Shown here: positions 49,076 through 60,379 of the stretch, one piece after another
Position numbering within the stretch: the first letter of the stretch is position 1
Layout of the letters: every line of letters starts with the position of its first letter
Assembly: GCF_000276665.1 (NCBI RefSeq)
Contig: NW_004955487.1
Location: 9,239,428-9,303,427 of the forward strand
Length of the DNA: 64,000 nt
From: Chinchilla lanigera
Lineage: Eukaryota; Chordata; Mammalia; Rodentia; Chinchillidae
Direction of reading: 5' to 3'
Notes under the pieces: model-generated
What the model was told of the DNA's origin: nothing
Seen by the model: the letters and a program-made list of their open reading frames with translations, nothing else
Databases searched by the model: none
Position numbers and translations under genes: made by a program

Positions 49076-49394
49076 TTCAGTGGTTGTGTGTGTGTTCTTC
49101 TGTGCTGACACCTGAGTTCACTGGTGGCAATGCATTGGGGAGCTCAGTCTCTGCCTGGTGGGTCTTCCAATCTGGCAGGACGGTGGCTATTCTACCACAT
49201 TCTTGCCCATTGCTTGTGACCAGGCAGTGCCCTCCACCTAGAGCAAACTGTCCATGTCTCTGTCTAGAAAATGCCTCAGTGCTTTGAGCATGAGAAGCCA
49301 GCGAGGGACTGGGGTGGGGAGGGCGGGAGAACTGCGTGTTCCCAGGTAACCGAGCCAGCAATGGTGTGCGTGCTGCATCTTGCAGAATGGCGGG

Positions 49395-49545
49395 TGTCTA
49401 ACCCATTCGATTCTCGCCTTTATTATCCCACTGGAAGTAGGGACATTATTACCCGTTATCCAGGTAGGGGGGATCTCAGCCAGCATGACCTGGCTAGTAG
49501 GTGACAGAGGCTGGACGGGGAGCCCTTGGGTGCTGGCAGGGCGTC
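49395..49545 (+). mobile_element. MIR SINE
   Basis: Typical order 'TCTCGCCTTTATTATCCCA', then a region matching the GGTCACACAGCTAGTAAGTG block as 'ATGACCTGGCTAGTAGGTGA', followed by 'CAGAGGCTGGAC'. Confidence 0.65.
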
Positions 49546-50250
49546 CACAAGGCAGGGTGGTGGTGGCGTGGGTGGCAGGCCTGGCAGGTGAGGCGAGCAG
49601 GAGCAAGGCCCGCAAGCCCCAGGCTCCTTAGGGCAGGGCCGAGAGGGCCAGGGTGGTGTGCGGCGGCTCTTCTTCACCTCCTCTCACCCGCCTGGCTTTC
49701 CTTTAGCCTGCAGACGGCTGGGCTTTGCCCTTGAGCCAGGCAGGGTCGGTGTGGTAAGTCACAACATCCCTCGAGGTGGCCCAGTGTTATGACCCTGCTG
49801 CCCTGGATAGCTCTGTCTCAGGGGGGAGGCTTGGATCCGGGAGGAAAACTTGCCAAGTGGTGTCTTTCTCTTTGTCTCTGACCCATAGAATTTGGGTTTT
49901 GACACTGTTCTGTTGATAAGGGTTTAATTTGCCTTGGGCTGGTCTCCGCTAAGGTCCAAGCTGGGTTAAATCAATGTGCTCCTTTCTCAGTTCTCAAATG
50001 GTATTGCTTTAGGGAATTTTTTCTTTGAAAAGTTTTTACTGACTCTTCCTAAGAAGAAGTGACTTGTTGGATTCTAAATAAAATCCTCTTTGAGAGGATC
50101 TGAGAGATGGCCACAGTGCACCTACGACATCCAAGACCTTGAGGTTGGGAGAATTCTCTGAGGTCACTAGGCCTGCAGCTCTGTGCTGACCCGGCCCCTG
50201 AGTCCTGTGGGAGCCACAGCAGGAGCCGTGAGGGTCCTGGAGAGGGTGCG
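49546..50250. other. Unique sequence with one weak exon-like segment
   Basis: A 47-base stretch at 49707-49753 lies between an acceptor-like 'TGGCTTTCCTTTAG' and a good donor 'GTG|GTAAGT', with two frames open. Too short to judge. Confidence 0.3.
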
Positions 50251-50257
50251 GGTACTC

Positions 50258-50312
50258 TCTTTCTCTTCCTCCCTCTCTCTGTCTCTTTCTGTCTTTCCCT
50301 CTCTCTCTCAGC
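50258..50312. repeat. (CT)n/(CTTT)n simple repeat
   Basis: Pyrimidine tract adjoining the antisense ID part of the next SINE. Confidence 0.85.
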
Positions 50313-50319
50313 TGAAGTG

Positions 50320-50482
50320 GGGCTTGAATCCCTTGCCTTGAGCAGCATCCCCAGCCCTTTTTATTGTTTTGAGACGGGACCTCACTAAGTCACTAAGTTG
50401 CCCAGGCTGGTTGGAGCTTGTGACCCTTCTGCCTCAGCCTCCTGGAGTGCTAGGATCACAGGCCTGTGCCCGACACCCAGCT
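50320..50482 (-). mobile_element. Fused B1-ID SINE
   Basis: Antisense ID remnant ('GGGGCTTGAATCCCTTGCC' to 'CATCCCCAGCCC'), linker, B1 ending 'GTGCCCGACACCCAGC'. Confidence 0.9.
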
Positions 50483-51329
50483 CCAGGGACCCCGCTGATG
50501 GAGACTGCACTGGGATGTCTGTGGCCAGGTGTCTGCAGCCCCAAGCGTGCGGTTCCAGCGCTCTCACACTTGTAGCGGGCATGTGGGCGACAGGACACCT
50601 GTGTCTTTCCTCGAGCTCCAGAAAATGACATGTCTATCATTGGCATCTTGGGGCTGCACCTACACGGGACCCCTTTCCTGACCTGCCTGGGGCCTTGTAT
50701 GGGTGCCCAGGGCCTGGTTGGGAGCCTCTGACGTGTGACCCTGGGGGACTGGACAGGACCTCTCAGCTCTCACTAACAATCTCCCTGTTTCGCTCCCTGT
50801 TCCCTAAAGCCCAGAGCCTGGCCTGCAGGTGGCAGCCCATGGAGCTGTGACCCTCAGGGGTTCAGACTGCTCCCCGAATTCTTGGTGGGAAACCCTGGCT
50901 CCTCAGCCCCTTCCAGAAGGATAAGCTGTGCTTTCTCTCTCCATCCCCCAACCCCTGTCCCCCGCCAGTGGACGTCCTCTGGTCACTTATCCCCCAACTC
51001 CTGTCCCCTCAGAGTGAGGACTTCATGATCTTCTCTGGGTCTGATGAGGCCAAACTGCCAGGCACACAAGTTCCTGAATGGCAGAGAAGGGTTGGAGAAG
51101 CTAGGAGTCATTGCAAGCTGGTTTCTCGTGGCTCAGGAAGGCTGCCTGGGACCTGGAGTGCATGTGCCTGCCTCCCGTTCAGCCAGGGGGCCCATGGGGC
51201 GCACACGTTAGGTCCCATGACATGTGTGCTAAAGTGCTGAACCACATGCTGCTTCCGGGGCCCATTGTCCTAGCCCATTGCTCCCTATCTGAAGATGTGT
51301 CCCACCATGTTCTGAACCCACTCTGGAGA
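50483..51329. other. Unique sequence, weak exon-like segment
   Basis: An acceptor-like 'CTCCTGTCCCCTCAG' ends at 51012 and is followed by an open frame (SEDFMIFSGSDEAKLPG) without a convincing donor. The upstream 'CCCCCAAC(T/C)CCTGTCCCC' occurs twice. Not annotated as an exon. Confidence 0.35.
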
Positions 51330-51432
51330 ATTTTGAGACAGAGTCTTGCTAAGTCGCTAAGTCCCCTAGGCTGGATTCCAACTTGTGATGCTCCTACCTC
51401 AGCCTTCCAGGGTGCTGGAATCACAGGCCCGT
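51330..51432 (-). mobile_element. B1-like SINE
   Basis: Antisense copy 'ATTTTGAGACAGAGTCTTGC', ending 'GGAATCACAGGCCCG'. Confidence 0.88.
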
Positions 51433-52058
51433 TCTCACATTCATGAGGGTAGGTGTGAAAAGGAGGAGGGCTCTCTTCTTGCCCATATTCCAGGCTGAGG
51501 GTTTGATCATCAGCAGGGCCTACCGCCTCAGCCTCTTCGGCCGGCTTGGAGAAGAGAGTGACAAGCAAAATAGAACACGTGCTATTTCCTGCATGTTCTG
51601 GACAGATAATAGACAAGTAGTGTGAGGGAAGGAGTTGTTTCAAACTGCTGAACACCCAGGGCTTTGGGAGCTGGCAGGAATTGTGGATAGAAAAGTGGAG
51701 TCTGGTGAGGTTGTGTCTCTGAGGTAGGCTAAGCTCAGGCTGGACAGGAGGGTCTGCAGTCCGCTCTCCCCCTAGGTCTGCTCTCTGGCCTGAGAGCAGC
51801 TTCTTACCCAGCTAGGTTCTTGACTTCCCATTTGTCTTAAATAACTCTGGCTTCCTGTGTTTGTAAGGTCAGTCTGTGTAGACTCGATCTTGCGTCTGTG
51901 GTTTTTGTTTTCAGGGGAGGGAGTGCCCCAGTGCAAAAGCATAAGCCATGTTGTGCTCCCTGCCTCCGTCTGGGGGGTCTCAGGGCCCGGACAGTGCCCG
52001 AGCCGGCTCCGCAGCTCAGCAGGGCTGGGCAATCCCTGGCTTGGCAGGACGTGTTCTC
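51433..52058. other. Unique sequence
   Basis: Nothing recognised. Confidence 0.4.
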
Positions 52059-52059
52059 T

Positions 52060-52240
52060 GCAACAATGACTTCCTGTGTAGCATCCACAGGGTGAAAACT
52101 CTGGCCCGTGTTTTGTCTCGCTCGGTGCCCTCTGGGGCCGACTCCAGAGCTGAGCTGCCTTTGAAGATTGGAGGCTGGATCAACTTCACAGGCTCCGCGG
52201 CAGATGAGAAGTGGGCCCGTTATTAACGGGGCAGAGCGCC
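52060..52240. promoter_or_regulatory. Conserved-looking noncoding block
   Basis: Repeat-free, containing 'CAACAATGACTTCCTGTG' (SOX and ETS cores), 'GCCTTTGAAGATTGG' and 'CCCGTTATTAACGGGG', a 14-base palindrome-like site. Putative regulatory. Confidence 0.3.
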
Positions 52241-52474
52241 TCACCCCTGCGCTCTGTGTGGGTGGCATTGGGCTTCGCGGGGTCCCCAGGGCACAGTGTC
52301 AGGCTGCCTGCAGCAGCAGTGCCAGGCTTGGCACCGGTGTCTCCTGGACCTGTTGGCACCAGGCACTGCCTGCCTGAGCCCAGCTGCTGAGCGATGTGGT
52401 TACTACGGCCGGTGGCAGCTCCGGGAATCGTGCGGCGGCAGAGCCGATGCATTCGTTGTTGAAGTGATTGATTT

Positions 52475-52545
52475 GGTCATTTGGCCATTTACCGAGCATC
52501 CACCCGTGCCAGGCCCTGTGTCCCTGTGCGACTCAGGGACAAAGA
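52475..52545 (-). mobile_element. L2 LINE 3' end fragment (antisense)
   Basis: 'CATTTACCGAGCATCCACCC' then 'GTGCCAGGCCCTGTGTCC' matches the antisense L2 end. Confidence 0.45.
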
Positions 52546-52725
52546 CCGGTGAGACTGCTGGAGAGGGTGGGCATGCAGGCCGGCTGCTGCAGGGTCCAGG
52601 CAGGGACAGCCTGGGAGCCAGAGATGAGGCTCGGGGCAGAAACTCACCAACCTGCCCTGGCTCGATGGTTGGTACAGGCTTTCTGGAGGAGGTGGTGTGT
52701 GAACTGTGTTTTAAAAGTTGATATC

Positions 52726-52852
52726 AGCTGTCATCCCAGCACCTGGGAGGCTGAGGCAGGAGAACTGTCATGAGCTTGAAACCAGCTTGTGCTCCACCGG
52801 CTCCTGAGTTCAAGGCCAATCTGAGCTCTATAGTGAGGCCCTGCCTCAACAC
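52726..52852 (+). mobile_element. B1-like SINE with internal duplication
   Basis: Sense copy starting at 'GTCATCCCAGCACCTGGGAG'. Duplicated unit 'GAGTTCAAGGCCAATCTGAG'. Confidence 0.9.
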
Positions 52853-53811
52853 CCCCTAACCAAAAACCAATCAGTAAAGAAATAAATACAAATGAACACA
52901 AGTTGCCATCAGAAACAACCAGGACAGAGGTTGCCCTGGGTGTGGTGCTTTGTGGCCAACACTTCTCTTCTCTGTTCCGTCTGTGGCTGTGGGCACTTGG
53001 TTGTGGATGCCAACCGTGCTAACGATCTTTCCCCCGCAAAGCTGTCACGGCTCGGAAGGGTGGCCTGGCCCAGGAGCTGCAAAGCCTGAGGTTTCGAGGC
53101 TCCTCCTGGGCTGCCCTGTGCTCATCCGCAAGCCAGTAACATGGCAATCGTGGAGGCCGAGCCCGTGGCATCGGCCGTCTGGAGAAGTGAAAGCAGTGGT
53201 TGTGGGGGTACAGGCCGGTGTCCCCACGAGCAGAGCTGGGCTTCTCACACAGCTTACTGAATGACACTGCAGGTGCCCAGTGGCTGCTAGGATGGCCACT
53301 GCCCTTGCCTCCAGTCTCGCTGCAGGGTGAGGCTGGCAGGGGCCTGGAGTGCTGGCCTCTCTGGACTTCAGGAGCAACACCTAAAGGTCTGGCCGCCCAC
53401 TGTGCAGGGAATCCAGCTCCCAGGAGTGTAAAACAGATTGTTCTGCAGACTGGGCGGGGACGAGGCTTTGAGTGCGTCATGCTGGGACCCCAGCAGCAGT
53501 TACCGTTTCCAGCGCTTTAGAGATAGGAAGCCACGTTTAAGAGGCCAAAGAACTGGACAGCGTTTTGGGGAGGAGTGTGGGAGGAGAGACCCACTGCTCT
53601 CTGTGTCTCTGCCAACTTCTGCCCTCACTGCTTCGTGGTGCTCATCTCAGATGCCTGGCCAGCAGGGTGGGCTGCTCTGTGGGGGAAAGGCTCACCCCTG
53701 GGGTGCCCCTGGGCCCGCTGTGTGCAGAGCAGACTTGGCTGCACCAGGCAGGCTGAAGGGACTGTGAGGTCCCATGTGGATGTCCTTTCCCTTTCCCTTC
53801 ACTTTCCTTTC
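52853..53811. other. Unique sequence, no gene supported
   Basis: Nearly 1 kb, GC-rich, with overlapping frames on both strands up to 153 codons and no motif. Confidence 0.45.
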
Positions 53812-53912
53812 AAATTTTCAAGTTGTCCAGGCTGAGTTAGAACTTGTAGTCCTCCTGCCTCAGCCTCCCAGGGTGCTGGGATTCCTGGCATGCACAACAT
53901 GCCTGGCTGCAG
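53812..53912 (-). mobile_element. B1-like SINE, partial
   Basis: Antisense copy from 'CAAGTTGTCCAGGCTGAG' to 'GCACAACATGCCTGGC'. The poly-T side is deleted. Confidence 0.88.
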
Positions 53913-54339
53913 TTGGCTTTAAGAGCAAGGGTGTTACGGAGGGAAGCAGGCAGCGTTTGCGCGATGGGAGCCCAGGGCCCTGCACTCGTCCTCGAAGGAC
54001 CTCAGAGCCCAGCACGCACTGAGGGTCTGCGTGGGGTGTCGATGTGAGCAGGTCCGTGTGAGGGAGGTCGAGGCCACGTGCACGGCCATCCGCATGTGAC
54101 GTGCTTGCTGGGGCGTCCACCTCCGCACCCGTGCAGGCCGAGTGCTCTCTGTGCAGGCTGTGTTGGGGCTCTCAGCCGTGACTTTGGTCACCCCCCATTC
54201 CCCCAGCCCCTCTACAGCTCTTATTTTGGCTTGGGCACGGGCCAGGCTGTCTGGAGCAGGCTGTCTGTTTTGGCCAGGAAAAGGCTCTTGTTTTTCACAG
54301 ACCAAGGCCGGGCTTCGGAGAGACAGGCAGGGATGACAG

Positions 54340-54910
54340 AAAAAATACAGTGAAGGCTCACATTCAAAAAACTTTTAGAGTAGAAACCCTTCGCCTTGAG
54401 TCCCTCAAAGTGCTCCCCTCGCTTCAAACACACTCAGCTGCACTGCGCTGGCTGCCTCCATGTCCTGAGTGGATTCAAACGTCTCCCTTTCATGGCCATT
54501 GTGACTTTGGGGAAGAGCCGGAAGTCACGTGGTGCCGGATGCGGTGACTGAGGTGGATGAGGATGCGGCGGCGTGTTTTCATGAGCTGCCTTTCCGCTGG
54601 ATGGCGCTTGGCTGTGGCAGCCAGTGTATTTTTTATGACTCCTCGTGCTCAGAAAAGAGGACCCCAGAGCTGCTGCAGAAAGCGCAAGAGCTGGGCGTGG
54701 TGGCTCACACCTGTCATCCCACCAGTCTGGAGGCTGAAGCAAGAGGATGGTTGAACTTGATGCCAGGCTGGGCCACATAATGAGTGCCTGTCCCCCAAAA
54801 AAAGTGCCTCAGACCCTGGGCAGAGGGGTTTGAGGCGAGGGGAGGAGCTGAGGAGCTCATGGCTGGCCATCTCTCACCGCAGTACTGTTCTTTACTTAAC
54901 GCTTTCTGAA
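54340..54910 (-). mobile_element. Palindromic mariner-derived element, copy D
   Basis: Left antisense arm with a deletion at ~54430, intact transposase-derived centre ('GGGGAAGAGCCGGAAGTCAC'; the complement reads APCDF-type codons). The loop 'GTGTATTTTTTATGACTCC' shows the ancestral loop without the U2 piece of copy C. The right arm ('GAGGACCCCAGAGCTGCTG') is interrupted by a B1 SINE at 54689 and ends near 54905. Confidence 0.72.
54689..54800 (+). mobile_element. B1-like SINE inserted in mariner copy D
   Basis: Sense copy 'GAGCTGGGCGTGGTGGCTCA' to 'CCCCCAAAAAAAG'. Confidence 0.9.
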
Positions 54911-55335
54911 TGTTATGATCATGCCCCGGATTTTCTGCGCTGAAGAGCCAGAGGGGAGGGCCCTCGGGGCACTGGCATGCGGGATCCCGCAGGGCCTGGG
55001 CTTGGGAAGGCCTGAGCCTGCTGTGCCCCTGCAGTGACCCCTATGAGCCTGTTTCCTCCGAACAGGGTTGCATCTTTCCTGGGCTTCAAGCTCTTTCAGC
55101 AGAGTTCCTGTGAAGCCACAGCTGTCATTACCTGGGGATGCCGAAGGTCGTTGGAGTAGGAAGTATCCTTTGTTTGGGGCTCTACCTCCTCCTCAAGCCT
55201 AAGAGGGGGCAGGCTAGGGACAGGGCAACATTCACTCCAGGGGCACAGGGGCAGTGAATGGCAGTGGCTGTCGGGCAGAGGCCACACCCCTGCAAGGTCT
55301 GGAGGGGGGCTGTTTGTAATTTGCCCACATATCTC
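54911..55335. other. Unique sequence
   Basis: Nothing recognised. Confidence 0.4.
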
Positions 55336-55336
55336 G

Positions 55337-55535
55337 TGTTTAGTCAATATGATGGAGTACTACTCAGCCACAAAGAAGGATATATGTGAGCCATTTGTAA
55401 GAAAACGGGTGCACCTTGAGACCATAATGCTAAGCAAGATAAATCAGACACAGAAGCTTAAATGTAGCATGGTTTGGCTAACACAAAAGACCAACATATA
55501 AATAATTTAAAAAGCAAAATAAAGGAGAGATGGGA
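55337..55535 (+). mobile_element. L1 3' end (sense)
   Basis: Sense LINE-1 ORF2 C-terminus: MEYYSATKKDICEPFVRKR, then HLETIMLSKINQTQKLK and on to a stop near 55501, then a short A-rich 3' UTR. 5'-truncated. The only L1 end in this orientation. Confidence 0.9.
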
Positions 55536-56079
55536 GGAATCAGAGTGGTGGAGTCAGGGGTTGGGAGTAGAGTAAAAAGCTCAGGCTGCAGGGCACGCCA
55601 TGGCAGGGCCCCGGGGGTAAACCGTGAGTGCAAGCTCCTCTCTGCTGCCCTCGAAAGGGGAGTGGGTGGCTCCTCGAGCCACCAGAGGAGGTAGTGGTTG
55701 CGGCTGCCATGTGTTCGGGAGGCAGAAAGGCAAAACCGTGAGCCGCTATTGTTCTTGGAGACGTTCGTTTATTGTCTGAAAATATCTGAGGCCACTGCTC
55801 ACATCGCTGCTGTTTTAAAATATACTTCGGACCCTGCGGCTTCTGTGAGCGCTGGACCCCAGTCTGCAGAGTCACACTTTTGGGGGCGCTGAGGACTGAG
55901 GCTGGGGCCTGGGAGGTGGCAGGGAGGGAGGCCTGACCTCGAGCCTCCCTCCATCTGCAGAACAGCACCTGCTTTCCTCCAGCACTGTCGTGAGGCTCGC
56001 AGTTGAGCAGGTGTGTGCAGCACCTAGGAGCTGTGGAGGGTGGTGCTGTCCATTTTGCTTGTTAAACACGAATCTGCAG
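55536..56079. other. Unique sequence
   Basis: Nothing recognised. The antisense 142-codon frame has no motif. Confidence 0.4.
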
Positions 56080-56186
56080 CTGGGGTGGTGCACATCTGTA
56101 GTCCCAGCACTGGAGAGGCTGAGGGACGAGGATTGCCACAAGTCCAAAAACAGACTGGATTACATAGCAAGACCTTGTCTCAAAAA
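56080..56186 (+). mobile_element. B1-like SINE
   Basis: Sense copy 'GCTGGGGTGGTGCACATCTG' to 'CTTGTCTCAAAAAACC'. Confidence 0.9.
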
Positions 56187-57039
56187 ACCAACAAAGCAAA
56201 ACAACAAAAAACACAAATCTAATCATAGGTCCAGCAAAACTAAACTTCAGTTTTTTGGAAGAAGGTAAACGGCACCATAGCTTCACAAAAGCAGACTTTA
56301 TTAACAAGTAAATCTCTACCTCCTAAAATATAACCTTGAGTACCAAATGTTATCTGGCTTTTATTTTAAGCCATTGTGATCCCGGACACATGGATTTGTA
56401 GCGTATCCACCTTTACACGTAGCAATGCACGCTTATAGGCTGTGTATATGTCAGCTGTAGACGCTGATGCTCCTGTCTTTAAGAAACGAGGCATGGAGTT
56501 TGCGGATTTCTAGACAGCTCCGATTCCTACGCCCGTGTGTATCCTGGAGCCAAACTTGCACGCAGAAGGCAGCCTGAGAGCCGGCATGGGCTCTTCCCAC
56601 TAACCTCCTGCACAGATGTGGCTTTGAGGGCCACGGAGAAGGGGCCCTCTGTCTTTCTAAGGGCTGAGTGGGGGGGCCACACGCAGGAGGCCTTGCCCCA
56701 GCTTCTGCGGGATCTGGACTCTGACCTCTGCAAGGTGCTTCATTTTCCTGCCTCCGACTCTCCCACCTCTGGATGGCCACTCACAGGGTGACGTTCCCAC
56801 CGCACCTCCTCTATCCTGACCCTGCGGGACGCTGTCACACCCACGCTTTGCTTCGCCTCCCTCTGTTCCTGGACTCCTTGTGGGCGGCAGACAGCACCCG
56901 TGCAATGCAGGGCCCTGTTTCCAATAACCCAGGCGGTCTCAGCCTCCTCCTGCTCCCGCGTTCCCCAGCGAGCCCTTTCACAGTGTGGCCGAGGGACAGG
57001 CGGGGAGGCCGCCGAGCCAGTGCCCTCCTGGCCCTGCGC
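56187..57039. other. Unique sequence
   Basis: AT-rich to 56460, then GC-rich. No gene or repeat recognised. Confidence 0.4.
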
Positions 57040-57500
57040 TTATCCAATTTACACTGATGAGACCCACATTGGCAAATGAAAGCCCCTCTTTCCTCCCTTT
57101 GGCCTGAGTTACTCGCGGGGGCAATTTACACGGATTGGGTTTCCCCCTTCGCGACGCTGGCATTTCCATGATTTGAAAAGTCTGCCCCAATTAGAATAAT
57201 CTCCGGGCACTTCCTCTCCTTTTATGCAGGTAAATCATGGATAATTTAAAAGTACAAGAACCTTTCGGACTGTGGAGCCTTGCTTTCATCTCCGCGCCCT
57301 CATAATTGCCCTCGCCGGCCCGGACCTCCGTGCTCAGCCGGGGCTGATTGAGCAGAGCAGGGCGGCCGGTGGAGGCTCGAGGGCCTCCTCCCCGAGCGGT
57401 GCAGCAGGTACGAGGATTCCAAGCCTGAGTCGGGTTTCGCTCTCAATTGATGCCATACGATCCTGGGCGGCCAGACAAAGCAGCTGTGATTAGAAAGTTC
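57040..57500. promoter_or_regulatory. Conserved-looking noncoding block
   Basis: 460 bp free of repeats with mixed CpG and AT cores: 'TTATCCAATTTACACTGATG', 'GGGGGCAATTTACACGG', 'CCCAATTAGAATAATC', 'TATGCAGGTAAATCATGG', 'CTCATAATTGCCC', 'CGCTCTCAATTGATGCC' and 'GCTGTGATTAGAAAG'. One of the three best enhancer-like blocks here. Confidence 0.45.
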
Positions 57501-57775
57501 AGGGCTGAATGCTCTGGGGGCAGGGGGTAATCAAGTGCTGCAGGCGGGGACCAGTAAGGCGAGCTGGTAGCGGCATGTGCACCCCCAGCAAGTCTGGAGC
57601 GGGAGATGGCTCTCCCTCACTCCACATCGGGCTCGGCCTGGATGAAAGCTCCCCGGGGCTCTGAGGCTACAGAAGGGGCTGGGTTGGGGAAATCCCACTG
57701 AGAAAGCCGCTTTGACCTTCAGCTTTAATAGGGGGTGCGGGGTGGCTGGGCTGCCTGTGTTTGCTTGTTTATTCA

Positions 57776-57904
57776 TTATTTTGAGACAGGATCTTGCTGT
57801 GCAGTCCAGGCTGGCCTTGAACTCACTCAGACTTGCAGCGTAATCCTCCTGCCTCACCCTACCTTGCTCTGGGATGAGAGGGGTGCCCCACCACGCCCAG
57901 CTCC
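57776..57904 (-). mobile_element. B1-like SINE
   Basis: Antisense copy 'ATTTTGAGACAGGATCTTGC' to 'CCCCACCACGCCCAGC'. Confidence 0.92.
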
Positions 57905-58438
57905 AGGCTGCTTGTTTTATGGATGGAGAAACAGGGCCCAGAGCCATTGGTCTGTGACATCCGAACGGAGCAGAGCCAGCTGGCCGCCTCTGTCCTGGTG
58001 CAGCAGGGGTAGTGTCAGGGTGTGGCAGGGACCATGGAGCTCTCTTCCACTTTTTCCTCTGATTCCATGGGGACAGAGTGGGACCCGCAAATCCCGAAGG
58101 CCCCAGACTCAGGGTCACTTGTGAGGAGCGAGGGGTTGACCTGCTGCTTTGGTGGGAACCTTGGGGGCCCCTGGGAGCCACCACTGGCCTCATCAACCTG
58201 AGGCCCCAGGACGGAGCCTGCAGCGAAGGTGCATGCGGACGGGCACGGGGCAGCGCGCACAGGAGATGGAGCCCAGTGGTGACTCTTGAGGGGAGACTTG
58301 TGTCCCCACTCAGACCTAGCCTCCAAAGAGCGTCCAGAAGCCAGCGCCCACCGCCTCTTACTTGGCTTTGCTTCCTCTGCGACTGCAAGGGCACCTGCTG
58401 CTGTGCTGGTCGCTCTGTTCTGTGTTTTCTTTTACTTT
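57905..58438. other. Unique sequence
   Basis: A 287-codon antisense frame (57531-58394) crosses the SINE and cannot be a gene. Nothing else recognised. Confidence 0.45.
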
Positions 58439-58483
58439 TTTCCTCCCTCCTGCCTTCCTTTTCTTCCTTCCCTCCTTTTGTTG
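58438..58483. repeat. Pyrimidine-rich simple tract
   Basis: TTCC/TCCC units next to an antisense SINE. Confidence 0.8.
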
Positions 58484-58668
58484 TTTGGTGGTAGTAGAGA
58501 TTGAACCCGGGCCTTTGTACTGAGCTACGCCCTTTTTATTTTTAAAATTTTTCATTTGGAGACAGTCTTGCTAAGTCACTAAGTTGCCTAGGCTGAGCTG
58601 GAACTTGAGATCTTCCTGACTCAGCCTCCAAAGTGCTGGAATTACAGGAGTGTGCCATCAGGCCCAGC
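58484..58668 (-). mobile_element. Fused B1-ID SINE
   Basis: Antisense ID ('GGTAGTAGAGATTGAACCCG'), T-rich linker, B1 to 'GTGCCATCAGGCCCAGC'. Confidence 0.9.
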
Positions 58669-59303
58669 TGTGCCCATGGCCATGGAGCGCTCCGGAACAC
58701 TCCTGCAGGAGGTCCTTCCTGTATCATTCTTGGCTGACAGTGGGAGCTGGGAACATCATGGTGGATAAGTGGCTGTGCTGGAACACAAGCCCAGGCCTGC
58801 CTGACCGTCCAGGTGGTCCCCACCCCGACCCGTGCATGCTGGAGCAGCCGTGGCTACCAGGCCCCTGCATGACGGGGTGGGGATGCAGAAGCGGGAGATA
58901 GGCGGCCCCTCAGCGAGTGTCAGCCTCTCTCTGCCTCCTCCTCTCTCCCTCCTCTAAGCCGGGCCCTCTGGCTCCGCTGCCTCTCCAGTCCCTGCTTTCC
59001 TGTAGGAGGTGCATCTGGGGCTGTCGCGGATGTAAAGCTGAAACAGTGTGCTGCTTGCCATGGGGCCTTGCATACCGGCCGCACTGCAAAGTCCTTGTCT
59101 GGAATTGGGATGGTTTGTCCCAATTTCCCCTTCTCTAGGGGTAAAGCCAGTGCCAACACAAAGAGAGTGGTGGCCCCAGGGTGATCCCAGGGTCCTGCGA
59201 CACTCAGGGGCTCCTGGGTGTCAGAAAACGAAGTGATCAGTGGATAGGAGGAACCTGTGCTGTCCTGGGAGCCAAGTAAATGGTTTCAAGATGGTGCTTC
59301 AAG
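58669..59303. other. Unique sequence
   Basis: Nothing recognised. Confidence 0.4.
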
Positions 59304-59406
59304 CTGGGCATTGTGACCTACACCTATGATCCCAGCACTCGGGAGGCTGAGGCAGGATTGCCATGAATTCAGGTGAGCCTGGACTCCATAGTGAAGCCGT
59401 CTCTCA
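59304..59406 (+). mobile_element. B1-like SINE
   Basis: Sense copy 'AGCTGGGCATTGTGACCTAC' to 'AGCCGTCTCTCAAAC'. Confidence 0.9.
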
Positions 59407-60026
59407 AACAAGAAACGAAAAGAAACAAAAAGATGGTAGTGTGAGCAGCAGCGTCCAGTGAAAGGGTAAGGTTGGGGACATGGGGACTGGAGGGGCCCTG
59501 CTGGGTGGGATGCGTCAATCTCTTGGTGACAATTGTGGGCAGGGATGAGACCACACAGACAGTCCACAGTGCTTTGCAGTGGTATTTCTGGTAGGAAGTA
59601 TCTCAGGTAGCTGGGGAGAAAGTGACCTTCAGCATGTTTCAGCTCACAGACCTCAGGCCACTGCTGAGCACTGAAGGATGCCTTCGCGAGGCAGGACTCG
59701 GATTCTTCAGCCAGAAGGAGTCAGAGTGACTGGGGGTTGCTGCAGGCAGGGCACAGTGGGTCTGACTTGGTGATGACCAGCTTCAGCAAGGAGACCCATG
59801 GACCCATGTCTAAGTGGACGAAGGAAAAACATGTGTGACAGCTGAAGGGGTGCGGTCCCAGAGAAAGGGAGGATTAGGATACAGGGGAGAGGACAGCCCT
59901 GAAGCCTTCTGAATTCTGAGATTGCAGGGTAAATGCACATGATCAGAGTTCTGGAGTTGATTCTCATTTGCTGCAGGTAGATTTTATAAAGGCATTGCAA
60001 CAACTGAATTAGTGAATACTGAATAT
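59407..60026. other. Unique sequence
   Basis: Nothing recognised. Confidence 0.4.
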
Positions 60027-60368
60027 TGCGGCTTAGTTGTAGATGTTTCCCCAGACTCTCATGCACTCAAGGGTGGGGCTTTTGGAAAGTGATTTGATCT
60101 AAGGGAGCCATGCTGGTTGGAAGAGCCACTCACTGGGGTCATGACCCGGAAGGACTTATCTCCTTGCTGGCTCCTCCCTTCTCTTTCCACTTCTTGTCAG
60201 CCATGCTGTGAGCAGCTCTCCTCTGCCAGGCCCCTCTGCCATGCTGTTTCTGCCTTGGTAGGTGGGTGGCTTAACATGGACTGAAAATGTGAAATAAAAT
60301 AAACCTTTTCTCCTTTAAGTTGTGAGTGCTAGGTACTTTGTCCCAGCAACCAAAAAGGGACTACAACA
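60027..60368 (+). mobile_element. MaLR-type LTR
   Basis: 'TGCGGCTTAGTTGTAGATG' to 'GGACTACAACA', including 'GGTGGGGCTTTTGGAAAG' and 'AAATAAAATAAACCTTTTC'. Closest to the solo LTR at 41.5 kb. No matching 5-bp flanks seen. Confidence 0.82.
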
Positions 60369-60379
60369 CTAGATTAATG

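Noticed and set aside
50998..51240. Exon after 'CTGTCCCCTCAG' at 51012
   Set aside because: No convincing donor; the open frame runs on into composition-driven sequence.
57531..58394. 287-codon open frame on -
   Set aside because: Crosses a SINE in its middle. No motif on either side.
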